Assembly: GCA_910577035.1 (NCBI GenBank)
Contig: CAJTKW010000016.1
Coordinates: 33,890-52,428 of the forward strand
DNA: 18,539 nt
Reading direction: 5' to 3'
DNA from: an uncultured Acetatifactor sp.
GTDB lineage: Bacteria > Bacillota > Clostridia > Lachnospirales > Lachnospiraceae
The notes below the pieces were generated by a model. The model was not told where the DNA came from and did not search any database. It saw nothing but the letters and a program-made list of their open reading frames with translations. Within the stretch, counting starts at the first letter, position 1; each line of letters opens with the position of its first letter. Made by a program: the position numbers and the translations under genes. Shown here one piece after another: positions 6,950-13,552 of the stretch.

Positions 6950-7573
6950 TCATGCCGGAAAGGACGCTTTCCCATGTTCCTTTGTGATCACCGCCACAGC
7001 GCAGGGCATCCTGCCGGAAATCATAAAATACTCCACATTCTGATATCTGGCATCCTCAAAAAACTTTCTGTACGAGTCCATATCAAACTGCCGTTTAAAA
7101 TCTGCCCCTGCAATTTGCAGCAGCCGCACAGCCTTTTGATTTACCCCTGAAGATGCGTTAATATATGTGGGTATAATAATCCTGCCGCCGATTTTGCACA
7201 CTCTTTCCAGCTCTCTGACTGCCCCATGGGGATCTTGCAGCAAATGGATCACGTTCCCCGCAATCACCTTATCAAATCTGTTATCACGGCATTTTAAATG
7301 TGTCAGATCCGCACGCATGAACTTCACATTAGTACAGCTCCGACAGTTTTTGGCCGCCTGTCTCAGCATGCCCACAGAAAAATCCGTTGCAATCAGCTGC
7401 CTGCACTTAGGAGCGACATATTTGCTGATAGCGCCCGTACCACAGGCACATTCCAGCACAACATCACCCTGTTCTATCTCTGCGGCAATACGCCTGCCAA
7501 GCTCCCTGTACACTTTTCCGTTATACAGGGTTTCCGCAAAATCATAACATCCTGATACTTTATCCCAAAACAT
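6950..7573 (-). CDS. Class I SAM-dependent methyltransferase
   Basis: This 207-residue protein has the class I methyltransferase fold signature: motif I VVLECACGTGAIS (about 38-50), the acidic motif II in LIATDFSVGML, motif III MRADLTHL, and FDKVIAGNVIHLL. It resembles the UbiE/Methyltransf_11 group, enzymes that methylate small molecules or quinones using S-adenosylmethionine. The substrate cannot be assigned. GGAGGG lies 6 nt before the ATG. It is divergent from the GNAT gene and has its own extended -10 promoter. It ends about 113 bp upstream of the CobW promoter, and no clear terminator was seen between them. Confidence 0.87.
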   Translation of the reverse strand: MFWDKVSGCYDFAETLYNGKVYRELGRRIAAEIEQGDVVLECACGTGAISKYVAPKCRQLIATDFSVGMLRQAAKNCRSCTNVKFMRADLTHLKCRDNRFDKVIAGNVIHLLQDPHGAVRELERVCKIGGRIIIPTYINASSGVNQKAVRLLQIAGADFKRQFDMDSYRKFFEDARYQNVEYFMISGRMPCAVAVITKEHGKASFPA

Positions 7574-7641
7574 TGCATGCCCTCCGATACCAGATTACTG
7601 TGAAGACGGCACTTTGACCATCTCCCGCCTGAAATAAAATC

Positions 7642-7650
7642 ATTATATCA
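7642..7650 (-). promoter_or_regulatory. Extended -10 promoter of the methyltransferase
   Basis: On the minus strand the sequence reads TGATATAAT, a TG-N-TATAAT extended -10 about 70 bp upstream of the start codon. No good -35 lies at 16-18 bp, which is tolerated in extended -10 promoters. Confidence 0.5.
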
Positions 7651-7726
7651 CAGATCCCTGGTACAACACCAGAAAAAACTGCCGCTGCCACAGCATTGCA
7701 ATTCTAATTATATCCATTCCGGATAC

Positions 7727-7755
7727 TTGCATAACCGGCGGATTTCTCATATACT
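7727..7755 (+). promoter_or_regulatory. Promoter of the GNAT gene
   Basis: TTGCAT (7727-7732), a 17-bp spacer and TATACT (7750-7755), about 54 bp upstream of the GNAT start codon. Confidence 0.65.
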
Positions 7756-7808
7756 TGTATTGTCACTGAAGTCCCGCAGGCGGACAACTAAGAAAGGAGA
7801 ACTCACTT

Positions 7809-8690
7809 ATGAAACAGATTACCACAAGACCCTTCAGCGTACTGGCAGATTGCGGAAACGTCTACCGGTTCCTGCTGGATATTTATGAACGGGACTGGCG
7901 AAACGGTGTGCCTGCTCCTTTTTTTGAGTATGCTTATTCATCCTTTGCGTCCTGGATGGATATTACCTGGTCATACAAAAACCGCATCTGGGAAGACCAG
8001 GGAAAAATCGCGGCATTCTGCTTTTACGAAAATCCGGTGACAGACATTTATTTCAGTCTGCGGCCAGGATATGAGGAGCTGGCAGACGAGATGGTCGCAT
8101 ATGCAGATGCCAATATGCCCCACAGGGAAAAAGCCATCCAGCTGATCCTGTTTGAAGGGCAGGAAGCACTGAAAAAGGCTGCCGGACGGCTGGGCTACAG
8201 CCAAAAGTGGGAACGCACGGACATGCAGTTTGATTTTAACGATACGCTGGATCATCCCCTGCCGGAGGGGTTTCATTTTGTAAATCCCCAGGCTTTTGAC
8301 CTGGATAAAATCGAAAAATGCTGCTGGAAGGGCTTTGACCATGAACAGGAAGAAGGTCCCTGGAACCGCCAGGACGAGCAGAACAGTCATTTACTGAAGG
8401 TGGCTCCCCATGCCACACCGAACCTGGCTGTTGTAATTGCCGATGAAAAAGACGAGTATGCCTGCTATGCAGGGATGTGGTGGACACCGGAAAACAAGCT
8501 GGCCTATATGGAACCCCTTTGCACCATTCCCGAATACCGGCACAGAGGACTTGCCTCGGCGGCCCTGTCAGAGCTGTATCGCAAAATGAAAGCGTCCGGC
8601 GCAACGCATATGACCGGAGGCGATAACGAATTTTACAGAAAAATCGGTTATAAACCGGCGGTTACATGGACCGGCTGGCAGAAAGATTAA
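7809..8690 (+). CDS. GNAT-family N-acetyltransferase, two-domain
   Basis: This is a 293-residue protein, about twice the length of a single GNAT domain. The C-terminal half carries the typical core: ACYAGMWWTPENKLAYMEPLCTIPEYRHRGLASAAL, abbreviated here by its key acetyl-CoA loop RHRGLA at about residues 249-254, followed by the helix LSELYRKMKASGATH and the FYRKIGYKP ending. The N-terminal half is probably a degenerate GNAT domain. It would transfer an acyl group from acyl-CoA to an amine, but the substrate is unknown. GGAG lies 9 nt before the ATG. The gene is a monocistron between a good promoter and a clear terminator. Confidence 0.88.
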   Translation: MKQITTRPFSVLADCGNVYRFLLDIYERDWRNGVPAPFFEYAYSSFASWMDITWSYKNRIWEDQGKIAAFCFYENPVTDIYFSLRPGYEELADEMVAYADANMPHREKAIQLILFEGQEALKKAAGRLGYSQKWERTDMQFDFNDTLDHPLPEGFHFVNPQAFDLDKIEKCCWKGFDHEQEEGPWNRQDEQNSHLLKVAPHATPNLAVVIADEKDEYACYAGMWWTPENKLAYMEPLCTIPEYRHRGLASAALSELYRKMKASGATHMTGGDNEFYRKIGYKPAVTWTGWQKD

Positions 8691-8710
8691 AGCTGTGCCC
8701 TTTCCGCCAT

Positions 8711-8725
8711 GCCGCCAACGGCGGC
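8711..8725. repeat. Small palindrome GCCGCC-N3-GGCGGC
   Basis: The 6-bp arms are separated by AAC and lie between the GNAT stop and its terminator. The same GCCGCC-N3-GGCGGC form, preceded by the same CAT, occurs at 11229-11243. Confidence 0.55.
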
Positions 8726-8754
8726 GAAAAAAGATCGAAACTATCACATTACAC

Positions 8755-8787
8755 AAAAAGCCGTCCTTGAAAAGGGGCGGTTTTTTT
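8755..8787 (+). terminator. Intrinsic terminator after the GNAT gene
   Basis: AAAAAG, then CCGTCCTT-GAAA-AGGGGCGG, then seven T. The stem pairs over 8 bp with two G-U pairs and is capped by a GAAA tetraloop. Confidence 0.85.
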
Positions 8788-8821
8788 GCGCGATATAAGT
8801 CAAATATTTTTGTTCGGTTTT

Positions 8822-8853
8822 TGTGACCTAAACGATTGTTTTTCGAGTAGATA
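8822..8853 (+). promoter_or_regulatory. Candidate ECF-type autoregulated promoter of the sigma/anti-sigma operon
   Basis: TGTGACCT (8822-8829) lies about 15 bp before CGAGTA (8844-8849). It is preceded by a T-rich stretch and followed by GATAGGTGAAG. No sigma-A-like promoter of comparable quality is seen. ECF sigma operons commonly carry a promoter read by their own sigma factor, which makes this the best candidate. Confidence 0.35.
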
Positions 8854-8891
8854 GGTGAAGAGCTCTTCCCGGAGACAATGGAGGTATGGAA

Positions 8892-9449
8892 ATGGAAGAT
8901 GATAGTATTGTCAATCTTTATTGGGCGCGCGCTGAAAATGCAATATCAGAAACATCTAAAAAGTACGGAAAATACTGTTATTCCATCGCTTATGGCATCC
9001 TTGGAAATGTTGAGGATGCAGACGAAAGTGTAAATGATACATACCTTGACGCATGGAACAGCATTCCTCCCCACCGCCCGTCTATCCTCTCAGCATTTTT
9101 AGGAAAAATCACGCGGAGAATATCTATTGACAAATGGCGCGGACGTACTGCGGAAAAGCGAGGCGGCGGTGAAATTGTGCTGGTACTTGACGAACTGTCT
9201 GACTGTATTCCGTCTAATCAAAGCGTAGAGCATGAGGTGGAAGCCGCTGAATTATCACAGCTAATTGACTGTTTCGTAATGTCGCTGTCCCCTATGGAAC
9301 GCCGGGTTTTCATTTGCAGGTATTGGTATTTTGACCCGATTGGCGAGATTGCTCAAAGATTTGGATTTTCACATAGCAAGGTAAAAATGATATTACACAG
9401 GCAACGGAAAAAACTTCTAAACCGATTGGAAAGTGAGGGATTTTTGTAA
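8892..9449 (+). CDS. ECF-type sigma-70 family RNA polymerase sigma factor
   Basis: From the ATG at 8892 the protein has 185 residues. An upstream in-frame ATG at 8886 abuts the GGAGG, while 8892 has a 7-nt spacing, so 8892 is preferred. Region 2 (about residues 10-80) carries YCYSIAYGILGNVEDADESVND and the AWNSIPPHRP and FLGKITRRISIDKWR blocks. This is a pattern frequent in clostridial ECF factors. Region 4 (about 125-183) has LSPMERRVFICRYWYFDPIGEIAQ and the recognition helix FSHSKVKMILHRQRKKL. It would direct RNA polymerase to a small regulon under control of the next gene, whose ATG overlaps its stop codon. Confidence 0.93.
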   Translation: MEDDSIVNLYWARAENAISETSKKYGKYCYSIAYGILGNVEDADESVNDTYLDAWNSIPPHRPSILSAFLGKITRRISIDKWRGRTAEKRGGGEIVLVLDELSDCIPSNQSVEHEVEAAELSQLIDCFVMSLSPMERRVFICRYWYFDPIGEIAQRFGFSHSKVKMILHRQRKKLLNRLESEGFL

Positions 9450-10351
9450 TGATCGTTGAAAATATTTTGGATGCTATTGGGGGGATTAACGATGAGGCCG
9501 TGCTGGATGCGAGGGCATATAAGCGAGCCCAATCAAACAGTGCAGTCAAATGGGTCGCTGGGGCAGCGTGTTTCAGCTTGATTGTTACAGTCGCTATGGC
9601 AGCATTACCGGGCCTTTTGAAAGGGCCGGGTGGAGTTTTACCGCCTCCCACTCCTAATCTTGGGCCCGTGGCCAGCGATAACGATACCCAGCACAATGAT
9701 GAACCAACACAGCTCCCCGGCGAAAAAGAACTCACCATTAACTGGGATAATGTGGTGGTGAATGAGTCGGCAGGGCCGGCCCTCCATGCCGTCCCGCTTT
9801 ACCGGGATCCCGCTCTCTATAATGAGGAGATTTTGGATGCGGAGGGTGTCAGAACCTACTATGGCTGGGAGTTAGCGCCCAACTATGTCCCCGATGGCCT
9901 TACCGGGGGCGGAAAAGCTGTGTCGGGCCGTATTGTCCAGGAGAAAGCTACCGGGAACATTGTTGAGGATCAGGCAGGCCGAGGTTTCTGGGTAGACTTT
10001 GGGGAGGACGGAAACCCTAAGTCTAATGACGACATTGCCATTCCAAGGGGATATACCATCAGAGCGTCCAGGCTGCGTATCCTACACTGTTGCCTTCTCC
10101 CGGTAGATGAGGAGCGCACTACCGACTTTGGCGGAGTACCCGTTACCCTCAGCCACGCAGCCCTGTCCTATGGTGACGGCATTTCTAATGTGCCTGCTGG
10201 ATATTACGACATTTATGTGGCCTCGTTTACGCTGGATGGAGTGGAATATGAAATTGAAGCCCAGCGGCTGGAACTGGAAGAAGTCATCAAAATTGCGGCA
10301 TCCATAATAAATATGCCATACAGCGAGGATTTTGTTGTAGGGTGTTTGTAG
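9449..10351 (+). CDS. Membrane-anchored anti-sigma-like protein
   Basis: This 300-residue protein overlaps the sigma stop codon (TAATG), so it is translationally coupled. The N-terminal 33 residues are a short cytoplasmic part (ILDAIGGINDEAVLDARAYKR) with the character of sigma-binding tails in clostridial sigma/anti-sigma pairs. One hydrophobic segment lies at about 36-57. A Pro/Asp-rich linker follows at about 58-95, then an extracytoplasmic domain of about 200 residues ending YYDIYVASFTLDGVEYEIEAQ. The topology and pairing imply that it holds the sigma factor inactive until an envelope signal arrives. The sensed signal is unknown. The role is inferred from context because the sensor domain was not recognised. 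Confidence 0.8.
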   Translation: MIVENILDAIGGINDEAVLDARAYKRAQSNSAVKWVAGAACFSLIVTVAMAALPGLLKGPGGVLPPPTPNLGPVASDNDTQHNDEPTQLPGEKELTINWDNVVVNESAGPALHAVPLYRDPALYNEEILDAEGVRTYYGWELAPNYVPDGLTGGGKAVSGRIVQEKATGNIVEDQAGRGFWVDFGEDGNPKSNDDIAIPRGYTIRASRLRILHCCLLPVDEERTTDFGGVPVTLSHAALSYGDGISNVPAGYYDIYVASFTLDGVEYEIEAQRLELEEVIKIAASIINMPYSEDFVVGCL

Positions 10352-10428
10352 AGCACTCCCGACAAAGGCAGTGCCCCGCCGAGTACCCCGACACCGTCAT
10401 TGTACCGGGCTTTTCCAGGCACACACAA

Positions 10429-10472
10429 TTTATATAAGGAACCGCCGCGACAGCAGCGGTTCCTTATATAAA
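10429..10472. terminator. Perfect 17-bp inverted repeat, probable bidirectional terminator
   Basis: Arms 10429-10445 and 10456-10472 are perfectly complementary with a 10-nt loop. A GC-rich inner stem (GGAACCGC/GCGGTTCC) is flanked by TTTATATAA. It lies between two convergent genes, so read from either side it presents a hairpin followed by a weak A/T-rich tail. Confidence 0.7.
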
Positions 10473-10533
10473 AACAGCAGTCAAGGCATCCGCCGTCTTT
10501 GATACGTCAGCTGATTTCACAAACGGGAAATAG

Positions 10534-11067
10534 TCATTCCGATATTAAGCCATTTACAATACAATCTGCGTATTGGCTGCACAAGCGTTTATCAAAGATT
10601 TCTTGCAAAACATTTGATATAATTTGTGTTGCTTTGCCTTTATCTGAATTGTCGATCACCGCCAAAGGCAATAATAAAAGGAATATTTGTTTGTTTATTA
10701 TAGGGTTCCATAACTCTTTGAATGGAATTACTTGAATATTGTAATGCCCTCCTGTACAGGCAATCTGTTTATCATTGATGAAATATACTGTATCTCCAGG
10801 ATGAAATTCAATTTTTAATGTTTGGGCAGGAGCAAGTTCGTAAATAAGTATCTCCGGGTCATCAACATAACCGTCTGATTTCTCTAAAACTCCATCATAA
10901 TATTTTGTGAAATGATCCCACCAGCTAGTATCACACATTCCATTTTCTATAATGAGCTCGGTCAATGACATATCTGTTTCTTCCTCTAATGCAGTCGGAA
11001 AAGAAGTCGCCATGAAACCCGCCCAAAAATCCCGATTGGAAAACGCTATCTCATGTAATGAAATCAC
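10534..11067 (-). CDS. AT-rich hypothetical protein, possibly an immunity protein of the Imm19 type
   Basis: This 177-residue soluble, acidic protein has no signal peptide. The start codon is GTG, supported by GGGAGG 9 nt upstream. The N-terminal half is rich in aromatic and acidic residues (DFWAGFMATSFPTALEEE, CDTSWWDHF). The middle carries IEFHPGDTVYFINDKQIACT, and the C-terminus is helical and hydrophobic (IFLLLLPLAVID). From memory this resembles polymorphic-toxin immunity proteins such as Imm19, but I cannot verify that, and no toxin gene is in the window. Base composition is strikingly low in GC: sampled 60-bp lines are 25-38% GC, against up to 75% in the next gene. It has its own promoter, which points to horizontal acquisition. 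Confidence 0.7.
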   Translation of the reverse strand: MISLHEIAFSNRDFWAGFMATSFPTALEEETDMSLTELIIENGMCDTSWWDHFTKYYDGVLEKSDGYVDDPEILIYELAPAQTLKIEFHPGDTVYFINDKQIACTGGHYNIQVIPFKELWNPIINKQIFLLLLPLAVIDNSDKGKATQIISNVLQEIFDKRLCSQYADCIVNGLISE

Positions 11068-11118
11068 CTTCGTATTCCTCCCTCAAAATATGTCAGTAAC
11101 CAAGTTATTTCGAAATGA

Positions 11119-11147
11119 AGTATAGCACATTCCTGTACTACTGTCCA
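11119..11147 (-). promoter_or_regulatory. Promoter of the AT-rich hypothetical gene
   Basis: On the minus strand, TGGACA (11142-11147), a 17-bp spacer and TATACT (11119-11124). The -10 is extended by TGC. The start codon lies about 50 bp downstream. Confidence 0.7.
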
Positions 11148-11227
11148 CCTCCTGACCTTTGGAGCAGAAGCGACCGGCTGGTATATCCTTGAAAACAGAC
11201 AGTACATCGGCCTCACACTTCCAGACA

Positions 11228-11263
11228 TGCCGCCGCAGGCGGCAGTGCCGTCGAAGACGGCAC
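11228..11263. repeat. Two adjacent perfect hairpins
   Basis: TGCCGCC-GCA-GGCGGCA (11228-11244) is followed directly by GTGCCGTC-GAA-GACGGCAC (11245-11263). They lie in the 324-bp gap between the AT-rich gene and the cytidylyltransferase, upstream of the promoter at 11119-11147. No T-run is attached. They may insulate that promoter from read-through or be a repeated palindromic element. Confidence 0.65.
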
Positions 11264-11295
11264 AAACAATCCGTGAAACCAAAGCGCAAAAGTCG

Positions 11296-11349
11296 CGCAA
11301 AGCGTATAAATAACGCAAAGCGTATAAATAGCGCAAAGCGTATAAATAC
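11296..11349. repeat. Three tandem 18-bp iteron-like units, noncoding
   Basis: Units at 11296-11313, 11314-11331 and 11332-11349 are CGCAAAGCGTATAAATA plus one variable base (A, G, C) and are otherwise identical. GCGTATAAATACGC, formed at the edge of the last unit, is nearly palindromic. No credible gene covers the array. The rest of the gap 11068-11391 holds only the promoter and hairpins listed separately. Confidence 0.95.
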
Positions 11350-11354
11350 GCTTG

Positions 11355-11381
11355 GAAGAATCGCCGCTCTTGCGATTCTTC
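11355..11381 (-). repeat. Perfect 10-bp hairpin after the cytidylyltransferase
   Basis: GAAGAATCGC (11355-11364) and GCGATTCTTC (11372-11381) are separated by 7 nt and lie 10 bp past the stop codon at 11392. On the minus strand no T-run follows, so it is at best an atypical terminator. Confidence 0.6.
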
Positions 11382-11391
11382 AGGGAATGAC

Positions 11392-12285
11392 TTAGATTTT
11401 CTTTGTCTGCGCCTTTTGCAGACTTAGAAAATCTTCATTCCCTTCACACCTTTCCCGGAACCGCTTTACATCCCCCGCCGTCGTCACTTTGAAATTATTT
11501 TCATCTCCCTCCACCATCACAATATCCATCCCTGCCAGCACCGCCGGCTCCGTAGAGCCGTTCACCGACAGGATCCGCTCCGGCAGAAGCGCCATGTTTG
11601 CCGCATAATATTTTCCAAACAGGAACAGTTCCGGTGCCTGACCGGCATATATCCGCTCCCGCTCCAGCAGAGAACATATTCTTTTCCCATCCCCCATGTA
11701 TACCGTGTCCTTCATGGGCAGCACCGGAATTACACCGTCATGCCCCTCCATGGCCCTGAGACAGGCCGAAATCTGCGCTGATGTAACGAAGGGGCGGGCA
11801 GCGTCATGGATCATCACCGTGTCGCCTTCCGCCGCATATTCCCGGATATTGGAAAGAGCATTTAATATGGACATCTGCCGGTTTGCCCCGGGCATCGAGA
11901 ATCCCCGGAACCGCCCCGCCACAGTCCTCTTCCCCGCAGGGTTTCCCCCGACGGCCTTTTCCCCGGCGGCCTGTTCCCCCGCAGGGTTTCCCCCGACGGC
12001 TTTCCCTCCGGCGGCCTTTTCCCCCGCAGTTTTTTCCCCGACGGCTTTCCCTCCGGCGGCCTGTTCCCTGACAGCCTTCTCTTCCAGGTGGGTAATCTGG
12101 CGGAGTATCAATTCCTTCCACGTCCCCTCGGCTACAATCTGGACCGCATCCACATCTTCATGGGTAAAAAAGGTCTCCATGCAGAAGGCGATCATCGGCC
12201 TGCCCCATGCTTCCAGATACTGCTTGGGAATTTCACAGCCGGTGCGGCTCCCTGTCCCTCCCGCTAAAATCACTGCAATGTTCAT
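11392..12285 (-). CDS. IspD/TarI-family cytidylyltransferase with a pentapeptide-repeat insert
   Basis: This is a 297-residue protein, about 55 longer than usual for the family. The N-terminal nucleotide-binding signature is VILAGGTGSR followed by PKQYLEAWGRPMI (Lys 21). MPGANRQMSILNAL lies at about 131-144, DAARPF at 161-166, and NNFKVTTAGDVKRF near 263-276, so the catalytic core looks intact. The family transfers CMP from CTP to a polyol phosphate: methylerythritol phosphate for IspD, ribitol 5-phosphate for TarI. Downstream position after an epimerase and a dehydrogenase in a polysaccharide operon favours a pentitol phosphate over isoprenoid synthesis. The extra length is a run of five-residue repeats at 69-118. 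GGGAGG lies 7 nt before the ATG, 17 nt after the dehydrogenase stop. Confidence 0.85.
   Translation of the reverse strand: MNIAVILAGGTGSRTGCEIPKQYLEAWGRPMIAFCMETFFTHEDVDAVQIVAEGTWKELILRQITHLEEKAVREQAAGGKAVGEKTAGEKAAGGKAVGGNPAGEQAAGEKAVGGNPAGKRTVAGRFRGFSMPGANRQMSILNALSNIREYAAEGDTVMIHDAARPFVTSAQISACLRAMEGHDGVIPVLPMKDTVYMGDGKRICSLLERERIYAGQAPELFLFGKYYAANMALLPERILSVNGSTEPAVLAGMDIVMVEGDENNFKVTTAGDVKRFRERCEGNEDFLSLQKAQTKKI
11394..11434 (-). repeat. Interrupted inverted repeat across the cytidylyltransferase stop codon
   Basis: AGATTTTC/GAAAATCT (11394-11401 with 11427-11434) encloses GTCTGC/GCAGAC (11405-11410 with 11418-11423). The structure spans the last 13 codons and overlaps the TAA at 11392-11394 by one base. 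Confidence 0.6.
11932..12081 (-). repeat. Ten 15-bp units inserted in the cytidylyltransferase
   Basis: The stretch encodes residues 69-118 as ten five-residue units of the forms EKAVG, EQAAG, GKAVG, EKAAG and GNPAG. The block EKAVGGNPAG type recurs as a higher-order unit. The region is very GC-rich and sits in a surface loop region between the nucleotide-binding domain and the conserved NRQMSILNAL helix. Confidence 0.92.
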
Positions 12286-12302
12286 GGCCTATCCTCCCTG
12301 GG

Positions 12303-13346
12303 CTAAAACAACACCATAACCTTCGTATAATTTTCCTTCTTATCCCGCATCAGCTCCGTCCCCCACGCAAGTCTGTCAAGGGACAGCCTGTGGGAAACCA
12401 GCTTCTCCGGCATTACCTTTTTCCCGGCTGTCAGATCCAGGCACCGGTGCCAGTCATCCCTATCCTCATGCTTGAATGCGGAGTTCCATGTTCCTTTCAC
12501 AGTCAGCTGGTTCCGAAGTATCTTCCAATAAGTATTTTTGTCAAACGTCATGTCGGAGGCCGGGTTGCCCACAAGCATCACCGTGCCCCCCGGCGCCGTA
12601 TGCCGGACCGCCAGCCCCGCTGACTCAGCCGTACCCGCACAGTCAAAAAAGGCGCCCACACCCCATCCTCTCATTCCTGCAAGCCATTCGTCACCATTCT
12701 CTGAAGAATTGTTGCAGAAATAATCTGTATCAAACCCCAATTCGGCGGCAGCTTCTCTCTGGTATTCCTTATTTCCCACCAGAAGGATCCTTTCCAGCCC
12801 CATATCAGCCAAAATCATATACACCAACAGACCGATTGTCCCCAGACCGCATATGGCCGCACTCTGTCCCCGCTTTATCTTCGAACGGCGCACGGCGTGC
12901 AGCGCCACTGCCATAGGCTCCAGCATTGCCGCCTGTTCAAAAGACACACCTTCCGGCAATTCGATCAGATTCCACTCAGGCACGGCCACATATTCCGCGA
13001 AGCCTCCCGCCCGCCGGGAGCCCAGATAACTATAGCTCCGGCAAAGCTCATACTGCCCTGCCTCACAGGGACCGCACTTCCTGCAGGGGATAAGAGGATA
13101 CACACCGACCCGCTTACCGATTCGATTCCCGTCAGCTTTTTTCCCCGCCTCAGCCACAGTACCGGCAAATTCGTGCCCCGGTATCAGCGGGTACGAATAC
13201 GCCCCGGATCTGTATATTCTCGGTATGTCCGATCCGCAGACACCCGCAGCCGCCACCCTCACAATTACCTCATCGTCAGCGCATACAGGCCGTTCCACGT
13301 CTGCATATGTAAAATCTCCTATCGCCCTCAACAGATACGCTTTCAT
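12303..13346 (-). CDS. Zinc-dependent medium-chain alcohol dehydrogenase, polyol-phosphate type
   Basis: From the ATG at 13346 the protein has 347 residues. A TTG codon immediately before it also lies in frame, but MKAYLL is the usual family start. Catalytic zinc ligands are visible in GVCGSD (Cys 37) and PGHE (His 58, Glu 59). The structural zinc site is the four-Cys block C-x2-C-x2-C-x7-C at 88-102. The NAD(P) motif GLGTIG lies at 167-172. Overall it resembles sorbitol dehydrogenase and galactitol-1-phosphate dehydrogenase, which interconvert a polyol (phosphate) and a ketose (phosphate). Between an epimerase and a cytidylyltransferase, a pentulose-5-phosphate reductase (TarJ-like role) is the likely function. 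The exact substrate is inferred only. Confidence 0.87.
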   Translation of the reverse strand: MKAYLLRAIGDFTYADVERPVCADDEVIVRVAAAGVCGSDIPRIYRSGAYSYPLIPGHEFAGTVAEAGKKADGNRIGKRVGVYPLIPCRKCGPCEAGQYELCRSYSYLGSRRAGGFAEYVAVPEWNLIELPEGVSFEQAAMLEPMAVALHAVRRSKIKRGQSAAICGLGTIGLLVYMILADMGLERILLVGNKEYQREAAAELGFDTDYFCNNSSENGDEWLAGMRGWGVGAFFDCAGTAESAGLAVRHTAPGGTVMLVGNPASDMTFDKNTYWKILRNQLTVKGTWNSAFKHEDRDDWHRCLDLTAGKKVMPEKLVSHRLSLDRLAWGTELMRDKKENYTKVMVLF

Positions 13347-13434
13347 CAATCCGATTCCTCTCCCGGCAAACCCCCGCCGCTTCCGTTCCTGCTCCCGCCT
13401 TTCCTTCCTGTTTCCGCCTTCCGCATACTACCGG

Positions 13435-13552
13435 CTCACATTCCCCCAGGCTTCCACACTCTCCCAGGCTTTCACATTCCCCCAGACTTTCACACTCCCC
13501 CAAGCTTTCACATTCCCTCAGGCTTTCACACTCCCCCAGGCTTCCACATTCC
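13435..13552 (-). repeat. 18-bp tandem array, six full copies, crossing the end of the epimerase gene
   Basis: On the minus strand the unit is GARTGTGRAAGCCTGGGG with a few substitutions. There are six full copies plus a partial one. The first copy encodes the last residues of the epimerase and the second supplies its TGA stop. The remaining copies fill most of the 179-bp gap before the dehydrogenase. Confidence 0.93.

Noticed and set aside
10379..10420. Second terminator just after the anti-sigma gene
   Set aside because: A bulged CCG-A-GTAC/GTAC-CGG stem followed by GCTTTT exists, but it is weaker than the 17-bp inverted repeat downstream and may be chance.
11064..11336. A 90-codon minus-strand frame with a repeated YLYALR start
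   Set aside because: It is created by the 18-bp tandem array and overlaps the promoter and ribosome site of the AT-rich gene. It has no credible start signal.
11392..12285. Housekeeping IspD of the isoprenoid pathway
   Set aside because: The neighbours are an epimerase, a polyol dehydrogenase and glycan genes, not ispF or other isoprenoid genes. The TarI-like role is more likely, though not proven.
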